Source: Candidatus Methylobacter titanis
GTDB lineage: Bacteria; Pseudomonadota; Gammaproteobacteria; Methylococcales; Methylomonadaceae
DNA length: 64,000 nt
Reading direction: 5' to 3'
NCBI GenBank assembly: GCA_029946125.1
Contig: JAQSDX010000002.1
Location: 62,001-126,000, forward strand
The position numbers were made by a program, and so were the translations under genes. The notes under the pieces are model-generated. The model was not told where the DNA came from and did not search any database. It saw only the letters and a program-made list of their open reading frames with translations. Each line of letters begins with the position of its first letter. The first letter of the stretch is position 1. Below are positions 1 through 9,078 of this stretch, in pieces.

Positions 1-3000
1 GTGAGTTGATCGATCTTAACTTCGACCAGTTCCGCCGCTCGGTGTTATTGGCTCAGGGCGATTTTGCCGCGTTTTTAAAAGCCAAAAAAGACGAGCGTTC
101 CAGTTTGTTGGAGCGCATCACCGGTACCGAACTGTATTCGGTGCTGTCTATCGCCGCCTTCGACCGCGCCAGTCAGGAAAAGAACGCGTTAACTCAGATT
201 ACAAACCGGATGCAGGATCAAATTCCGCTGGATGATACGGCTCGCCAACTATTGGAACAGCAACGCGATCAATTTACCGATCAGTTGGCCGATCTGGATA
301 AACAAATCGCCAGCAACCAGCAAATCATCGACTGGTATGCCGAACTGAAAAAACGCCAAGCTGCTGAACAGCTTGCGCGTGAGGTCGTTGCTGGCAGCCA
401 ACAGGCGTGGGATGCGGCAGACGCTGAACGCCAGTTGATGCAACAAGTTGAACTTGCGCAGCCTTTAAGACCGCTGTTAAGTCAGTACCAAATGGCAAAT
501 ACCGAATATTTGGATGCCCAGCACCAACTCAAAGACAGCAGCGACCAGCACCTAGCCGCCGAAGCAAAGCTGCAAACGGCAAAGGAACAGCTCGGCGTTC
601 TTGCCGTTGCGTTAGTCGAAACCGAACAGCAACAACAGCAGGCGCAACCGCTATTAATCAAAGCGCGGGCCTTGGATACCCGCATTGATGTTATCCGGCA
701 AACTGTCAGCACCTTGTCCGCAGAAGAAAACCAATTGTTTAATGCGTTGGATAGTGCCGAAAAAGATCATCAATCCTTATTGATTCAACAGGCCGAACAA
801 ACTACGACGCTGCAACGGCTAACTGTTTGGCTGGAACAAAATCAGGCGATCAAACCCATCGCCGCCGAATGGAGTCGGTGGGATGCTGAGTTGGAACGCT
901 ATCAAATGCTGAATGCCCGGAAAGCAGACGATATGCTGAACGCGGAGCAGTTAAGGCTAGCGGTTACCCAGGATGAACGCAGCTTGGCCGAATTAAAGTT
1001 GGCGATTGATGACAGTCACAAAAAAGGGGAGTTGCAGCAACAGACGCTGGCGCAACTGAAAACACAGGATAGTCGGCAATCGCTTGAAGACCTGCATCGT
1101 TCAAAAGACGAGCTTGAAATCAAGCGCGAGCAAGTCCTCAAGGCGCTGAATTTGACGAACCATGCCCAGGAGTTGCAACAGGCTATCAAGCAGGACACGG
1201 ATAAACTGGCAGCAACCGAACAGACGATCAATGACAGTACGCTGCAACTGCAAACAGTCAATCAGCAGCGGACAGCTAATGGCGCCGGGTTGAGCGAGGC
1301 TAAAAAAGCCTTGGAACTGATTCAGGCAACCACCCATAAAAACGCCGAGCAATTTCGTTCGTTATTGCAGGACGATCAGCCTTGCCCGGTTTGCGGAGCG
1401 CTGGAGCACCCTTGGAAAGATCAGGTGAGTATAGGTAATGAACAGGCGGCGGCACAGTCGGCACGAGTCGCCGAGCTGGAAAGCCAGAATGAAACACTGA
1501 TTAAAGCTATCGCCGAATTGACCAAAAGCATCAGCCAAGGACAGCAGCAAAAAACAGCGCTGGCGGACGGTTTGATCGAGGCGCAGACAAAATTGGCGCA
1601 GTGCCATAACGACTGGCGGGCGTTAGCGCTACACGATTTCGCCATCACCGATAGCCAGTTGTTGCCCGAACTTAAAAGTCATGAACAGCAGATAAGTTCG
1701 GACTTGGCGCGTATTAAGCAGCAAGAAAAAGCCGCCCTGGAATTACAAAAACAGCTAAAAGTGGCACAGGATTTATTCGATGCGGATCAGAGGAATAAGG
1801 AAAAACTGTCTGCCGAATACGCCTCGCTGGACAAGCAACAGGCCAAAAATAAAGCCGACCTGGAACATGTCTCTGCTGCTATTTTGGAGCAGGCAACACA
1901 ACTGCAAGCGATTGTCGAGTTATTGGCGACACCGTTCCGGCAGCTGGAAAACTGGCAGTCTTATCTACAGGATTCCACCGCAGTATTCAGGCAGGATTGC
2001 GCGGTAAAAGCGCAACAACACCAGCGCACCGAACAGCAGATTGAAACCGCCGCCAAATCCCTGGAAACAGTCAACCACAATGAAAAGCTAGCGGAGCAGG
2101 CGCTGAATCAAAGTCGGCAGCAGCACCAAATCAAACAGGCCGAGTTGAACACCCGGACAGATGAAATGCGAAAATTGTCGATTGAGCGCGAGGCGGTGTT
2201 GCCAAAAGTGACTGCCGAGAGTTATCAGCAAAGTATTAACCAAAGCTTACAGACCGCAAGAGCCGCGCATCAGCAAGCCGGTCAAGCCGTCAGTCAGGCG
2301 GAAACCGGGCTGGCAACCTGCAAACAAAATCAGCTGCATTGGCAAACCGAGACCGGCAGACGTTATGGCAATCTGGAAAAAGCGTTAAGCGCATTGAACC
2401 AGTTGCTGGGAAAACAGGCCATCGATCTTGAGCAGTTAAGCTGGTTTTTGGAAAAAGACGAGCTCTGGCTGACGGAACAGAAAACCAAAATGGCGGTACT
2501 GGAGCGAACCCTGCAAGAGTCTGCGGCCTTATTAAAAGTTAAATCCGACGATTGTCTTAAGCAACGACCGCCATGGATGGTGCAAGTGTCGCAAGGGGTA
2601 GGGAACCCATGCGACCAAAGCCATCCTGTCGAAATAGTGGAGGAAGACGCCCATAAACTGTCGGCCGAATTGCAGCAGCAAAGACAGCTTGCGCATAGCC
2701 AAAAACAAGAGCAAGTCATCCTGCTACGGGAAGACGATAAAAAAATCGAAGCAGGACGGCTGTTGAAAGCAGCGCTGGACGGCCAACGACAATGCTGGGA
2801 GCAATGGGAAAGCCTGAATGAATTGATAGGCTCAAGAAGTGGCGCCAAGTTCCGTACTTTTGCCCAAAGTCTGACTCTGGAAGCATTGCTGGCGCACAGC
2901 AATCAACATCTTGAAGACTTCGCCAAACGCTATGCCCTCCAACGGGTGCCGGGCAGCGATCTGGAGCTGCAAATTATCGACCGAGACATGGCCGATGACG

Positions 3001-3311
3001 TGCGTAGCGTACACAGCCTGTCCGGCGGCGAAAGCTTTCTGGTGTCGCTGGCGCTGGCCTTGGGCTTGGCGTCGCTTTCATCCAACAAAACCCAGGTTGA
3101 ATCGCTGTTCATTGACGAAGGCTTCGGCAGTTTGGACCCGGAAACGCTGGACATAGCCATCGCCAGCCTGGACACCCTGCAAGCGCTGGGCAGAAAAGTC
3201 GGCGTTATTTCGCATGTGCCTATTTTGGTTGAGCGTATCGGTGCCAAGGTGATGGTGGAAAAACAGGGCGGGGGGCGCAGTCGTGTTGTGATTGTTGCGG
3301 GTGGCGCTTAG
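1..3311 (+). CDS. sbcC: Exonuclease subunit SbcC, 5'-truncated by window edge
   Basis: This is the large SMC-like ATPase subunit of the SbcCD nuclease, which cleaves DNA hairpins and protein-blocked ends. The frame is already open at base 3, so the N-terminal P-loop region and start lie outside the window. About 1,100 residues remain: an N-lobe motif (SVLLAQGDFAAFL), long Gln/Ala/Leu-rich coiled coils, the zinc-hook CPVC (about residues 460-463 of the visible part), a second coiled coil, the LSGGES signature (from about residue 1005) and a Walker B/D-loop region (FIDEGFGSLDPETLD). Around visible residues 857-874 the coiled coil is broken by Pro/Gly-rich residues that coincide with a DNA hairpin (2575-2626), which looks like a repeat inserted in frame. 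sbcD would be expected just upstream but is not visible. Confidence 0.95.
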   Translation, partial: ELIDLNFDQFRRSVLLAQGDFAAFLKAKKDERSSLLERITGTELYSVLSIAAFDRASQEKNALTQITNRMQDQIPLDDTARQLLEQQRDQFTDQLADLDKQIASNQQIIDWYAELKKRQAAEQLAREVVAGSQQAWDAADAERQLMQQVELAQPLRPLLSQYQMANTEYLDAQHQLKDSSDQHLAAEAKLQTAKEQLGVLAVALVETEQQQQQAQPLLIKARALDTRIDVIRQTVSTLSAEENQLFNALDSAEKDHQSLLIQQAEQTTTLQRLTVWLEQNQAIKPIAAEWSRWDAELERYQMLNARKADDMLNAEQLRLAVTQDERSLAELKLAIDDSHKKGELQQQTLAQLKTQDSRQSLEDLHRSKDELEIKREQVLKALNLTNHAQELQQAIKQDTDKLAATEQTINDSTLQLQTVNQQRTANGAGLSEAKKALELIQATTHKNAEQFRSLLQDDQPCPVCGALEHPWKDQVSIGNEQAAAQSARVAELESQNETLIKAIAELTKSISQGQQQKTALADGLIEAQTKLAQCHNDWRALALHDFAITDSQLLPELKSHEQQISSDLARIKQQEKAALELQKQLKVAQDLFDADQRNKEKLSAEYASLDKQQAKNKADLEHVSAAILEQATQLQAIVELLATPFRQLENWQSYLQDSTAVFRQDCAVKAQQHQRTEQQIETAAKSLETVNHNEKLAEQALNQSRQQHQIKQAELNTRTDEMRKLSIEREAVLPKVTAESYQQSINQSLQTARAAHQQAGQAVSQAETGLATCKQNQLHWQTETGRRYGNLEKALSALNQLLGKQAIDLEQLSWFLEKDELWLTEQKTKMAVLERTLQESAALLKVKSDDCLKQRPPWMVQVSQGVGNPCDQSHPVEIVEEDAHKLSAELQQQRQLAHSQKQEQVILLREDDKKIEAGRLLKAALDGQRQCWEQWESLNELIGSRSGAKFRTFAQSLTLEALLAHSNQHLEDFAKRYALQRVPGSDLELQIIDRDMADDVRSVHSLSGGESFLVSLALALGLASLSSNKTQVESLFIDEGFGSLDPETLDIAIASLDTLQALGRKVGVISHVPILVERIGAKVMVEKQGGGRSRVVIVAGGA
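2575..2626. repeat. Imperfect hairpin repeat inside sbcC
   Basis: The outer arms are GGATGG (2575-2580) and CCATCC (2621-2626). Inner arms are GTCGCA (2588-2593) and TGCGAC (2610-2615), with GGG/CCC next to the loop. It begins within a CCATGGATGG palindrome (2571-2580) whose CATGGATG core recurs at 60923-60930 and 63488-63495. The encoded residues are unlike the flanking coiled coil. I infer a small palindromic element kept in frame. Confidence 0.55.
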
Positions 3312-3523
3312 CGCATCTATTGCGTTAAATAACGTCAAAAGACTGACAATCCTTGATGCGTTTGGTAATATTGCCCGGGCCATTATTTCACCACCGAGGC
3401 TAGTCATAGTGACAATGGTTTCAGCAGCCTAAATATCGTGGCAGCCAAGCCACAGGGATCGCCAGTAGGCGTAGAGGAACAGCGATCCACTATACTCATT
3501 ACTATAATAACAAGAGCTTAATT

Positions 3524-5428
3524 ATGAATTCATTTCCAATCGATCTTGGTGCGTATCAACGCATCACTTTAAACGCAAGCAATAGCACACTGACCGACGA
3601 GCAACGCGCCAGTCTTAAGGCGAATATTCAACTGTGTCGCGACGCCATCGTCTTTTTTACCGCGACCGGCGCAGCCAGAGGCGTCGGCGGTCATACCGGC
3701 GGTCCTTACGATACCGTGCCGGAAGTGATGATTATGGATGCTTTGTTCCGGGGCGATGCTGATAAATACGTGCCTATTTTCTTTGACGAAGCCGGACATC
3801 GCGTAGCCACCCAATATCTGATGTCTACGCTTAACGGCGATCTGCCCGCAGAACGTCTGATGGAATACCGCGCCGCGCATTCGCATTTACCGGGTCACCC
3901 TGAACTGGGCTTTACGCCCGGCGTAAAATTCAGCTCAGGACGATTAGGTCATATGTGGCCTTACGTCAATGGCGTGGCTATCGCTAATTCAACTAAAACC
4001 CTATTTTGCCTGGGTTCTGATGGTTCCCAACAAGAAGGTAATGACGCAGAAGCCGCGCGTCTGGCCGTTGCTCAACAACTGAATGTCAAGCTGATTATCG
4101 ACGACAATAACGTCACCATTGCCGGTCATCCGTCACATTATCTGCCCGGTTGCACCACGGCTAAAACCTTGGCGGGTCAAGGCGTCACCGTATTGGAAGG
4201 CGACGGTGAAGATCTTGATGATCTTTACAAACGTATTTGTATTGCCGTAAATACCGATGGCCCGGTTGCCGTCATTAACCATCGCCCGATGTGTCCCGGT
4301 ATTGTCGGCTTGGAAGGTTCTACTCATGGTCATGACGTCATTTCTGTCAAAGTGGCGGTCGAGTATCTTGAGTCTCGTGGTCAACAAGCGGCAGCCGATC
4401 ACCTTAAAGGTATTAAAGCGCCAAAGAATGAGGCGGTATTTTTAGGTTCCAGCGACAAGTGGGATGCTAACCGCAACGTTTTCGGCGATGCAGCCGTTGA
4501 AATCATGGGCAGATTGAGCGAAGCCGAACGTATCGAAAAAATCCGTGTTGTTGACAGTGATCTGGAAGGCTCTTGCGGCTTGTTCAAAATTCACGCGGCT
4601 TTCCCTGAAGTCTTTATCTCTTCGGGTATTATGGAGCGTGGCAACTTCTCGGCAGCCGCCGGTTTCGGTATGGAAGCGGGCAAGCAGGGTATTTTTGGTA
4701 CCTTTAGCGCCTTCTTGGAAATGCTGCTGTCTGAAATCACCATGGCGCGGTTGAATAATTCTAATGTGCTCAGTCATTTCTCGCACTCCGGGATTGACGA
4801 CATGGCTGACAATACCTGTCATTTCGGTCTGAACAACATGTTTGCCGACAATGGTTTAAGTGACGGCTATGCGACCAACCTTTACTTTCCTGCCGACCCG
4901 TTGCAAATGAAAGCCTGCTTGGAAACCATCTTCTTTAATCCAGGCTTGCGTTTTGTCTTTTCGACCCGCTCTAAAGTACCGACTATTTTGAATACTGACG
5001 GTCAGGACTACTTTGGTGGCGACTATAAATTTGTTTCCGGCAAAGATGAAGTTATCCGCGAAGGTACTCAAGGCTACATCATCAGCTTTGGCGAATCGTT
5101 GTACCGGGCATTGGATGCCGTCGAGCGTCTAAAACAAGAAGGCATCGATGTCGGTTTGATCAACAAACCTACCTTGAATGTCATCGATGAAGAAATGATG
5201 GCCAAGATTGGCAAGTCGCCGATGGTGTTGGTGGTCGAGTCGTACAACCGCAAAACCGGATTGGGCAGCCGCTTTGGCTCCTGGTTGCTGGAGCGTGGCC
5301 TGACCCCAAAATATGCGCATATTGCAACGCATAAAGAAGGCTGCGGCGGTCTGTGGGAACAATTCCCTCATCAAGGCATTGATCCTGCCGGGATTATGGC
5401 TAAAGCCAAGGAACTGCTGAAAGCTTAA
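3524..5428 (+). CDS. Transketolase-family thiamine-diphosphate enzyme
   Basis: A 634-residue protein with the transketolase layout. The N-terminal TPP-binding half carries GSDGS (164-168) and DDNN (193-196), the Gly-Asp-Gly to Asn-Asn motif that holds the Mg-diphosphate. The pyrimidine-binding half has a Glu in GIMERGNFSAAAGFG (about 366-380), and a C-terminal transketolase domain follows. The family moves two-carbon units between sugar phosphates, or to formaldehyde in the dihydroxyacetone synthase branch. In a methanotroph this suits pentose or RuMP-linked sugar rearrangement, but the exact substrate cannot be read from the sequence. The sequence diverges from ordinary TktA, so no symbol is given. 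It stands alone, with a roughly 210-bp leader and its own strong terminator, which suggests a single-gene transcript. Confidence 0.85.
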   Translation: MNSFPIDLGAYQRITLNASNSTLTDEQRASLKANIQLCRDAIVFFTATGAARGVGGHTGGPYDTVPEVMIMDALFRGDADKYVPIFFDEAGHRVATQYLMSTLNGDLPAERLMEYRAAHSHLPGHPELGFTPGVKFSSGRLGHMWPYVNGVAIANSTKTLFCLGSDGSQQEGNDAEAARLAVAQQLNVKLIIDDNNVTIAGHPSHYLPGCTTAKTLAGQGVTVLEGDGEDLDDLYKRICIAVNTDGPVAVINHRPMCPGIVGLEGSTHGHDVISVKVAVEYLESRGQQAAADHLKGIKAPKNEAVFLGSSDKWDANRNVFGDAAVEIMGRLSEAERIEKIRVVDSDLEGSCGLFKIHAAFPEVFISSGIMERGNFSAAAGFGMEAGKQGIFGTFSAFLEMLLSEITMARLNNSNVLSHFSHSGIDDMADNTCHFGLNNMFADNGLSDGYATNLYFPADPLQMKACLETIFFNPGLRFVFSTRSKVPTILNTDGQDYFGGDYKFVSGKDEVIREGTQGYIISFGESLYRALDAVERLKQEGIDVGLINKPTLNVIDEEMMAKIGKSPMVLVVESYNRKTGLGSRFGSWLLERGLTPKYAHIATHKEGCGGLWEQFPHQGIDPAGIMAKAKELLKA

Positions 5429-5446
5429 TCGGATTGATTGATAAAG

Positions 5447-5473
5447 GGGGCGCGTAGAGCGCCCCTTTTTTTT
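5447..5473 (+). terminator. Rho-independent terminator after transketolase gene
   Basis: A perfect 7-bp GC stem (GGGGCGC, 5447-5453, with GCGCCCC, 5459-5465), a 5-nt loop and eight T residues, beginning 18 bp after the stop codon. Confidence 0.92.
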
Positions 5474-5589
5474 GCTTAAAAAACCTCAGCGGCGCATTAG
5501 GCAATATTCTGGCTCTAGGTGAAATACAGCGGGTTTGATTTTCGACCAAGGAGCTGAACAACCACCCGTTTTAGCCGGTGGCGTTCAGT

Positions 5590-5642
5590 AAAAGCCATCT
5601 TTAATAAAATCAATTGACTGTAAAGATGTGTAGATGGCTTTT
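5590..5642. repeat. 11-bp inverted repeat, possible weak terminator
   Basis: AAAAGCCATCT (5590-5600) and AGATGGCTTTT (5632-5642) are perfect complements separated by 31 bp. It lies just downstream of the minus-strand gene ending at 5669, and on that strand the second arm ends in TTTT, so it could act as a long-looped terminator. The loop is unusually large. Confidence 0.4.
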
Positions 5643-5668
5643 CCTTTAGACGGGAGGATGTCAATGGG

Positions 5669-6532
5669 TCAATAAAGATCAGGTAACATGAGTTGTAAGG
5701 TGAAATTTAATGACCAGTCCGGCGCGTAATCCGGTTTTACTGCGTTGTAGTAGCCTTCTAATTTAGTGTTGACGGCATAATTATCTAAGGCAAATAATTT
5801 ACCCACTCCGCCGCCTACCGGAACTGTCCATCGGTTATCAGAACTGGAATTCCAGTTGGCAACAGTGTCCATATTAGTCGTCAAATACCAACCTTCATCA
5901 AGATTGTAATTAGCAAAGGGCTCAACAACGAGTTGACTGACATCGTTACGAGAATCATTACCCACTACAGACCATATTTGTCTGGACTTTAAACCTATTG
6001 ACCATGGACCGGGTTGGACCACAAACACCAATGCAGGGCCAACGCTGAACTTTCCGCTACCCAGTTCCCGCGATCTACGATCCTCTGTATCAGAAAGAAG
6101 AGTATCCGTTGGAAAAACGAAAGTTGGCCCAACCCCCCAATAAATATTTCCGGAACTTACCGGAGTAAAAAGAGAAGTAAAATTAGTATCAGCGAGACCC
6201 GCTACCCCTGAACCTGGAAATGGCTCAGGCAACTCGGAAATACCTGTTACTACGCCGGGGGTACCTATAAAATTTAACGACAACTGATTAATCATGTTCC
6301 ACTCACCGAGTGATACAGGAATAATAGGCTGTATGCTGCCGATTGACACATCACCGTTATCTGCTCCACCGTGATGCGTGTAAGTAAGCGGGACGCTTAA
6401 CACCGGAGCCAGTGGATTTTGGGCAGACCTTAGCCAATCCTCAGAACTTTTCGTAGCCTCTTCAGCAACAGCGGTCTGGATGCCCAGCAACGAAAGCAAA
6501 AGCAACGCGCTGATGTTATTACAATTTTTCAT
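5669..6532 (-). CDS. Exported beta-barrel-like protein of unknown function
   Basis: 287 residues. A signal peptide is clear: charged start, Leu-rich core, and an AVA-E cleavage site near residue 23. The mature part is rich in alternating polar/aromatic strands (NIYWGVGPTFVFPT, WSIGLKSRQIWSVVG) and ends in an aromatic residue (LMLPDLY), as outer-membrane beta-barrels do. It resembles proteins often labelled neuromedin U-like or putative outer-membrane transporter in gammaproteobacteria, but I cannot name a substrate. An AGGAAA ribosome-binding site lies a few bases before the ATG. The next upstream gene has the same orientation, 60 bp away, so the two may be co-transcribed. Confidence 0.72.
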   Translation of the reverse strand: MKNCNNISALLLLSLLGIQTAVAEEATKSSEDWLRSAQNPLAPVLSVPLTYTHHGGADNGDVSIGSIQPIIPVSLGEWNMINQLSLNFIGTPGVVTGISELPEPFPGSGVAGLADTNFTSLFTPVSSGNIYWGVGPTFVFPTDTLLSDTEDRRSRELGSGKFSVGPALVFVVQPGPWSIGLKSRQIWSVVGNDSRNDVSQLVVEPFANYNLDEGWYLTTNMDTVANWNSSSDNRWTVPVGGGVGKLFALDNYAVNTKLEGYYNAVKPDYAPDWSLNFTLQLMLPDLY

Positions 6533-6592
6533 GTATTTTTCCTAAATAAAAATAGCTTGCTATGTGGTGTAAGAGTTTATCAAGCATTCAGA

Positions 6593-7588
6593 CTAATATC
6601 CCTTGAACGAAAAAGCATCCGAAACCGGTTCAATTTGAAAAATACGATTTGGCATGCGGGTATTAAATGTTTTTTCGTTGCCCTCCGAATCTCGTTCTCT
6701 TAGATTGAAGGTATTACAGTCCGCTATTAAATGGGATAGGCCTCCTGGCATTTCAAAAGCGTCTTGAACCCATTTAACCGGGAACAATGCATTTGTCCCT
6801 TTGATGCGATCAGTCAATTTAAAATCATGATCATAAATTAGGACTTCACCTTTTCGAGAGTTCGACAGCATGTAACCTTTCGAGTGAGGGCGGATGTGGT
6901 GCGCTCCGTTCAGTCCGGTTATAACAACGTCTAACGCTAATGTTTTTCTGTCGATACGAACAACCGCGCCTTGATAAAACAAAATAGTCAAAATTTTATT
7001 GTTATCGTAAGGATCGATTATGGCTGAATTCAAGTGCGTCGATTGCAATTTTCCTGAATAACATTTGAGTCGATGATCCATTGTCTTATCGATCTGCCTC
7101 ATTCCCCCTCCATAGGCATTAGGATAACCACGTTCTGTTGCCCACCACGACCAGATAACATTGCCTTCAAAGTCGACTTCCAATATGGCATCGATGCCAC
7201 TGGCTGTTACCAGAAATCCGTCCTTGGTACGACGTAGCGAGCGCAATTGCGAAAATAATGGACTTCTTATTTTTAAATCAACTTCACCTTTATCATTTAA
7301 CCTTTCGATATGCTCATCACCCGCGACTCCATCTTCTGCACAGGGAAGTCCGCAAATGTAATACAAACCCTCACCTTCAACAAATTCCATACCAAAAGGC
7401 TTAGTCGGATAGATTTCATCTAATAATTGGATATTACCCAATTGCCCCTGATGATTTAACAGTTGAATTTTCCCCCCTGGCTCTCCTTTGAATACTTCAT
7501 TCGAACGATCTTTACCTTTTATAATTCTTTCGAGCCTAAATTTGGCGTAATCCCAATTAGTTTGAGGGTAAGAAATAACAAATTTCAT
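6593..7588 (-). CDS. Probable beta-propeller protein, unknown function
   Basis: 331 residues if translation starts at the ATG at 7588. An in-frame TTG at 7639 would add 17 residues, but the ATG start reads naturally (MKFVISYPQTNWDYAKFRLE). Repeated blade-like segments (AILEVDFEGNVIWSWW, GAVVRIDRKTLALDVVITG, GEVLIYDHDFKLTDRI, PNRIFQIEPV) suggest an arylsulfotransferase- or NHL-like propeller. There is no signal peptide from the ATG start, so a cytoplasmic location is likely. No catalytic motif is recognised. It is upstream of, and in the same direction as, the exported barrel-like gene. Confidence 0.6.
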   Translation of the reverse strand: MKFVISYPQTNWDYAKFRLERIIKGKDRSNEVFKGEPGGKIQLLNHQGQLGNIQLLDEIYPTKPFGMEFVEGEGLYYICGLPCAEDGVAGDEHIERLNDKGEVDLKIRSPLFSQLRSLRRTKDGFLVTASGIDAILEVDFEGNVIWSWWATERGYPNAYGGGMRQIDKTMDHRLKCYSGKLQSTHLNSAIIDPYDNNKILTILFYQGAVVRIDRKTLALDVVITGLNGAHHIRPHSKGYMLSNSRKGEVLIYDHDFKLTDRIKGTNALFPVKWVQDAFEMPGGLSHLIADCNTFNLRERDSEGNEKTFNTRMPNRIFQIEPVSDAFSFKGY

Positions 7589-7651
7589 ATGATATATGTC
7601 CGTAATAAGAAGTAAAAAAAGGTAGCTGTTCTGCGCCAATAATGACGCAGG

Positions 7652-7756
7652 CTGGAATAAGGCTACCCAAGCGTAGCGCGTGGCAGCGTTTCCGGCAAAT
7701 TCGTGGGGGTGCCGGGAACACCGATTCTCGCTATCGCTTGAACCGGCTTATTCCAG
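7652..7756. repeat. 105-bp element with nested inverted repeats
   Basis: Perfect 10-bp ends (CTGGAATAAG, 7652-7661; CTTATTCCAG, 7747-7756) enclose a second near-perfect pair (TTTCCGGCA, 7690-7698; TGCCGGGAA, 7710-7718). The layout suggests a small non-coding mobile or REP-like element. The 77-codon open frame across it (7642-7875) is probably incidental. Only one copy is seen here. Confidence 0.55.
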
Positions 7757-7807
7757 TCTACATGCTTACATGGCTGTATTTGGGAAAGATGTCTATTGTC
7801 TTTTTCA

Positions 7808-8041
7808 CTAACAAAACTCCAGAATATCTTGATTCATTGCGTGCGCGTAGGTCTTCTCACTGTCGTCGCAGTTGATAACAATAATCTGCAACTTCGAGCC
7901 AAACAATCCAAAACCGAGAATACGTTCATTGGCATCATATTGGGTCGATCGCCCCGCAATCCAGTCGTCCAACTGTAGAAAATCGGTGTCGGCGAGAAAA
8001 TGCTTTACAGCGATCCCAAGTGGAAAGTAACAACCACTCAA
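7808..8041 (-). pseudogene. Possible decayed BrnT-like toxin reading frame
   Basis: A 77-codon minus-strand frame. Its middle (ERILGFGLFGSKLQIIVIN) resembles the beta-hairpin core of BrnT-family ribonuclease toxins, where an Arg/Ile-Gly segment is followed by a hydrophobic VVV-type strand. The usual C-terminal RIISARKA-like segment is missing. No BrnA-like antitoxin follows. Weak similarity by eye only; it could be a spurious frame. Confidence 0.3.
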
Positions 8042-8116
8042 GACCGTTGCAAACAGAAATCTGATTATCTATGCCAGTTATAACGGTACTTTGAAATATA
8101 TGAAATTATATCATTA

Positions 8117-8212
8117 ACTGATGTTACGCACCGACTACAAGCTATCAATAACTTACTCTCATTTTTTGCTTCGTAAGTTATTGATTTTTTAGTTTTCCTG
8201 CGTAACATCAGT
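8117..8212. mobile_element. 96-bp MITE with 14-bp perfect ends and 5-bp target duplication
   Basis: The ends ACTGATGTTACGCA (8117-8130) and TGCGTAACATCAGT (8199-8212) are exact inverted repeats. A second exact 13-bp pair lies inside (ATCAATAACTTAC, 8144-8156; GTAAGTTATTGAT, 8173-8185). CATTA flanks both sides (8112-8116 and 8213-8217), as expected of a 5-bp target-site duplication. It has no coding capacity, so it would have been moved by a transposase encoded elsewhere. The rest of the 8042-8475 gap shows no gene. Confidence 0.85.
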
Positions 8213-8475
8213 CATTAATTTTGTGTTTGGCTTATCTGTTGGTGGTCAATGCAACTGAGCCAAAAATGACACGCCCAATAGCGTTTTTTTCAAATCCGGA
8301 AAGGTTTCGAACAGCTTTATCGAACTTCTTCCTTTCATTCTTCTCATTATTTCGTTCTTTTTGACCCAGATAGGGTCAAGGACTGACGTTCGGAAAAAGG
8401 CTTTTCTTGGGCCTTTCGTCTCGCCCTACGGCTCTTATCTGAGACTGATATTTCGCCCGGACAATACTGACCCTT

Positions 8476-8985
8476 TCAAGTCATGTCCTCGTTCGGCTTC
8501 CAGTCCGCGAACCACTCGGTCAAATCGCAGGTTTCGCCAAGACCGGAAAGACGGTGATCAACGGCATCCTGGTTACCCCACACTACCTCGGCCCAAGACC
8601 CACCGGCCACGCGCGACTCGATGTCCTTACAGTAAAGGCCTTGGTCACGCTGGACATAAAACCCGTAGGTGCGGCAAGCCACCGGGCGGTGGACGTAGAC
8701 CTTACAAGCGCCCGCCGACTGATCTAACAACGGGCAGATGATGGGGCGTGATGACTGCTTAGCCAATGCGGCAATGTTCTGGCCAATTTCCCGAAGCTGC
8801 TCCGGGGGTAGCGCGGCCAAGCCTTCCCGCAGCCAATCCCATTCCGCCGCAGTGAGTCGGGGTATTTCGGCGAGCCGATGACAACAGCCGTCGCAACCCA
8901 AGCCGCATAGCCAATCAAGATTGTCATCACGAATGGCTTGTACGCGCGCATCAATATCAGTATGGATTTGAGTAAGTGTGTTCAT
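8476..8985 (-). CDS. YkgJ-family cysteine-cluster protein
   Basis: 169 residues with the family's clustered cysteines: C27, C31, C34 and C35 (GLGCDGCCHRLAE), then further Cys in IICPLL, GACKVYVHRPVACRTYG and LYCKDIE. Such proteins are thought to bind zinc or iron-sulfur, but no reaction is known. It is the same strand as the genes at 9.2-13.5 kb but separated by about 240 bp, so it may be its own unit. The ATG at 8985 is preceded only by an A/T-rich stretch without a strong Shine-Dalgarno. Confidence 0.8.
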   Translation of the reverse strand: MNTLTQIHTDIDARVQAIRDDNLDWLCGLGCDGCCHRLAEIPRLTAAEWDWLREGLAALPPEQLREIGQNIAALAKQSSRPIICPLLDQSAGACKVYVHRPVACRTYGFYVQRDQGLYCKDIESRVAGGSWAEVVWGNQDAVDHRLSGLGETCDLTEWFADWKPNEDMT

Positions 8986-9078
8986 TTTTACTTATATTTG
9001 AATGAGGTTGTAAGTCCAAAACCGCGTAATTGTCCCATTGTTTATAAAACAGCGTGGAAAAATGACCAGGAAATCAAT

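Noticed and set aside
2363..2902. 179-codon antisense frame within sbcC
   Set aside because: It is complementary to conserved SbcC sequence and shows no family resemblance.
8361..8741. 126-codon plus-strand frame overlapping the YkgJ-like gene
   Set aside because: Basic, Pro/Arg-rich shadow frame opposite a conserved Cys-cluster protein.
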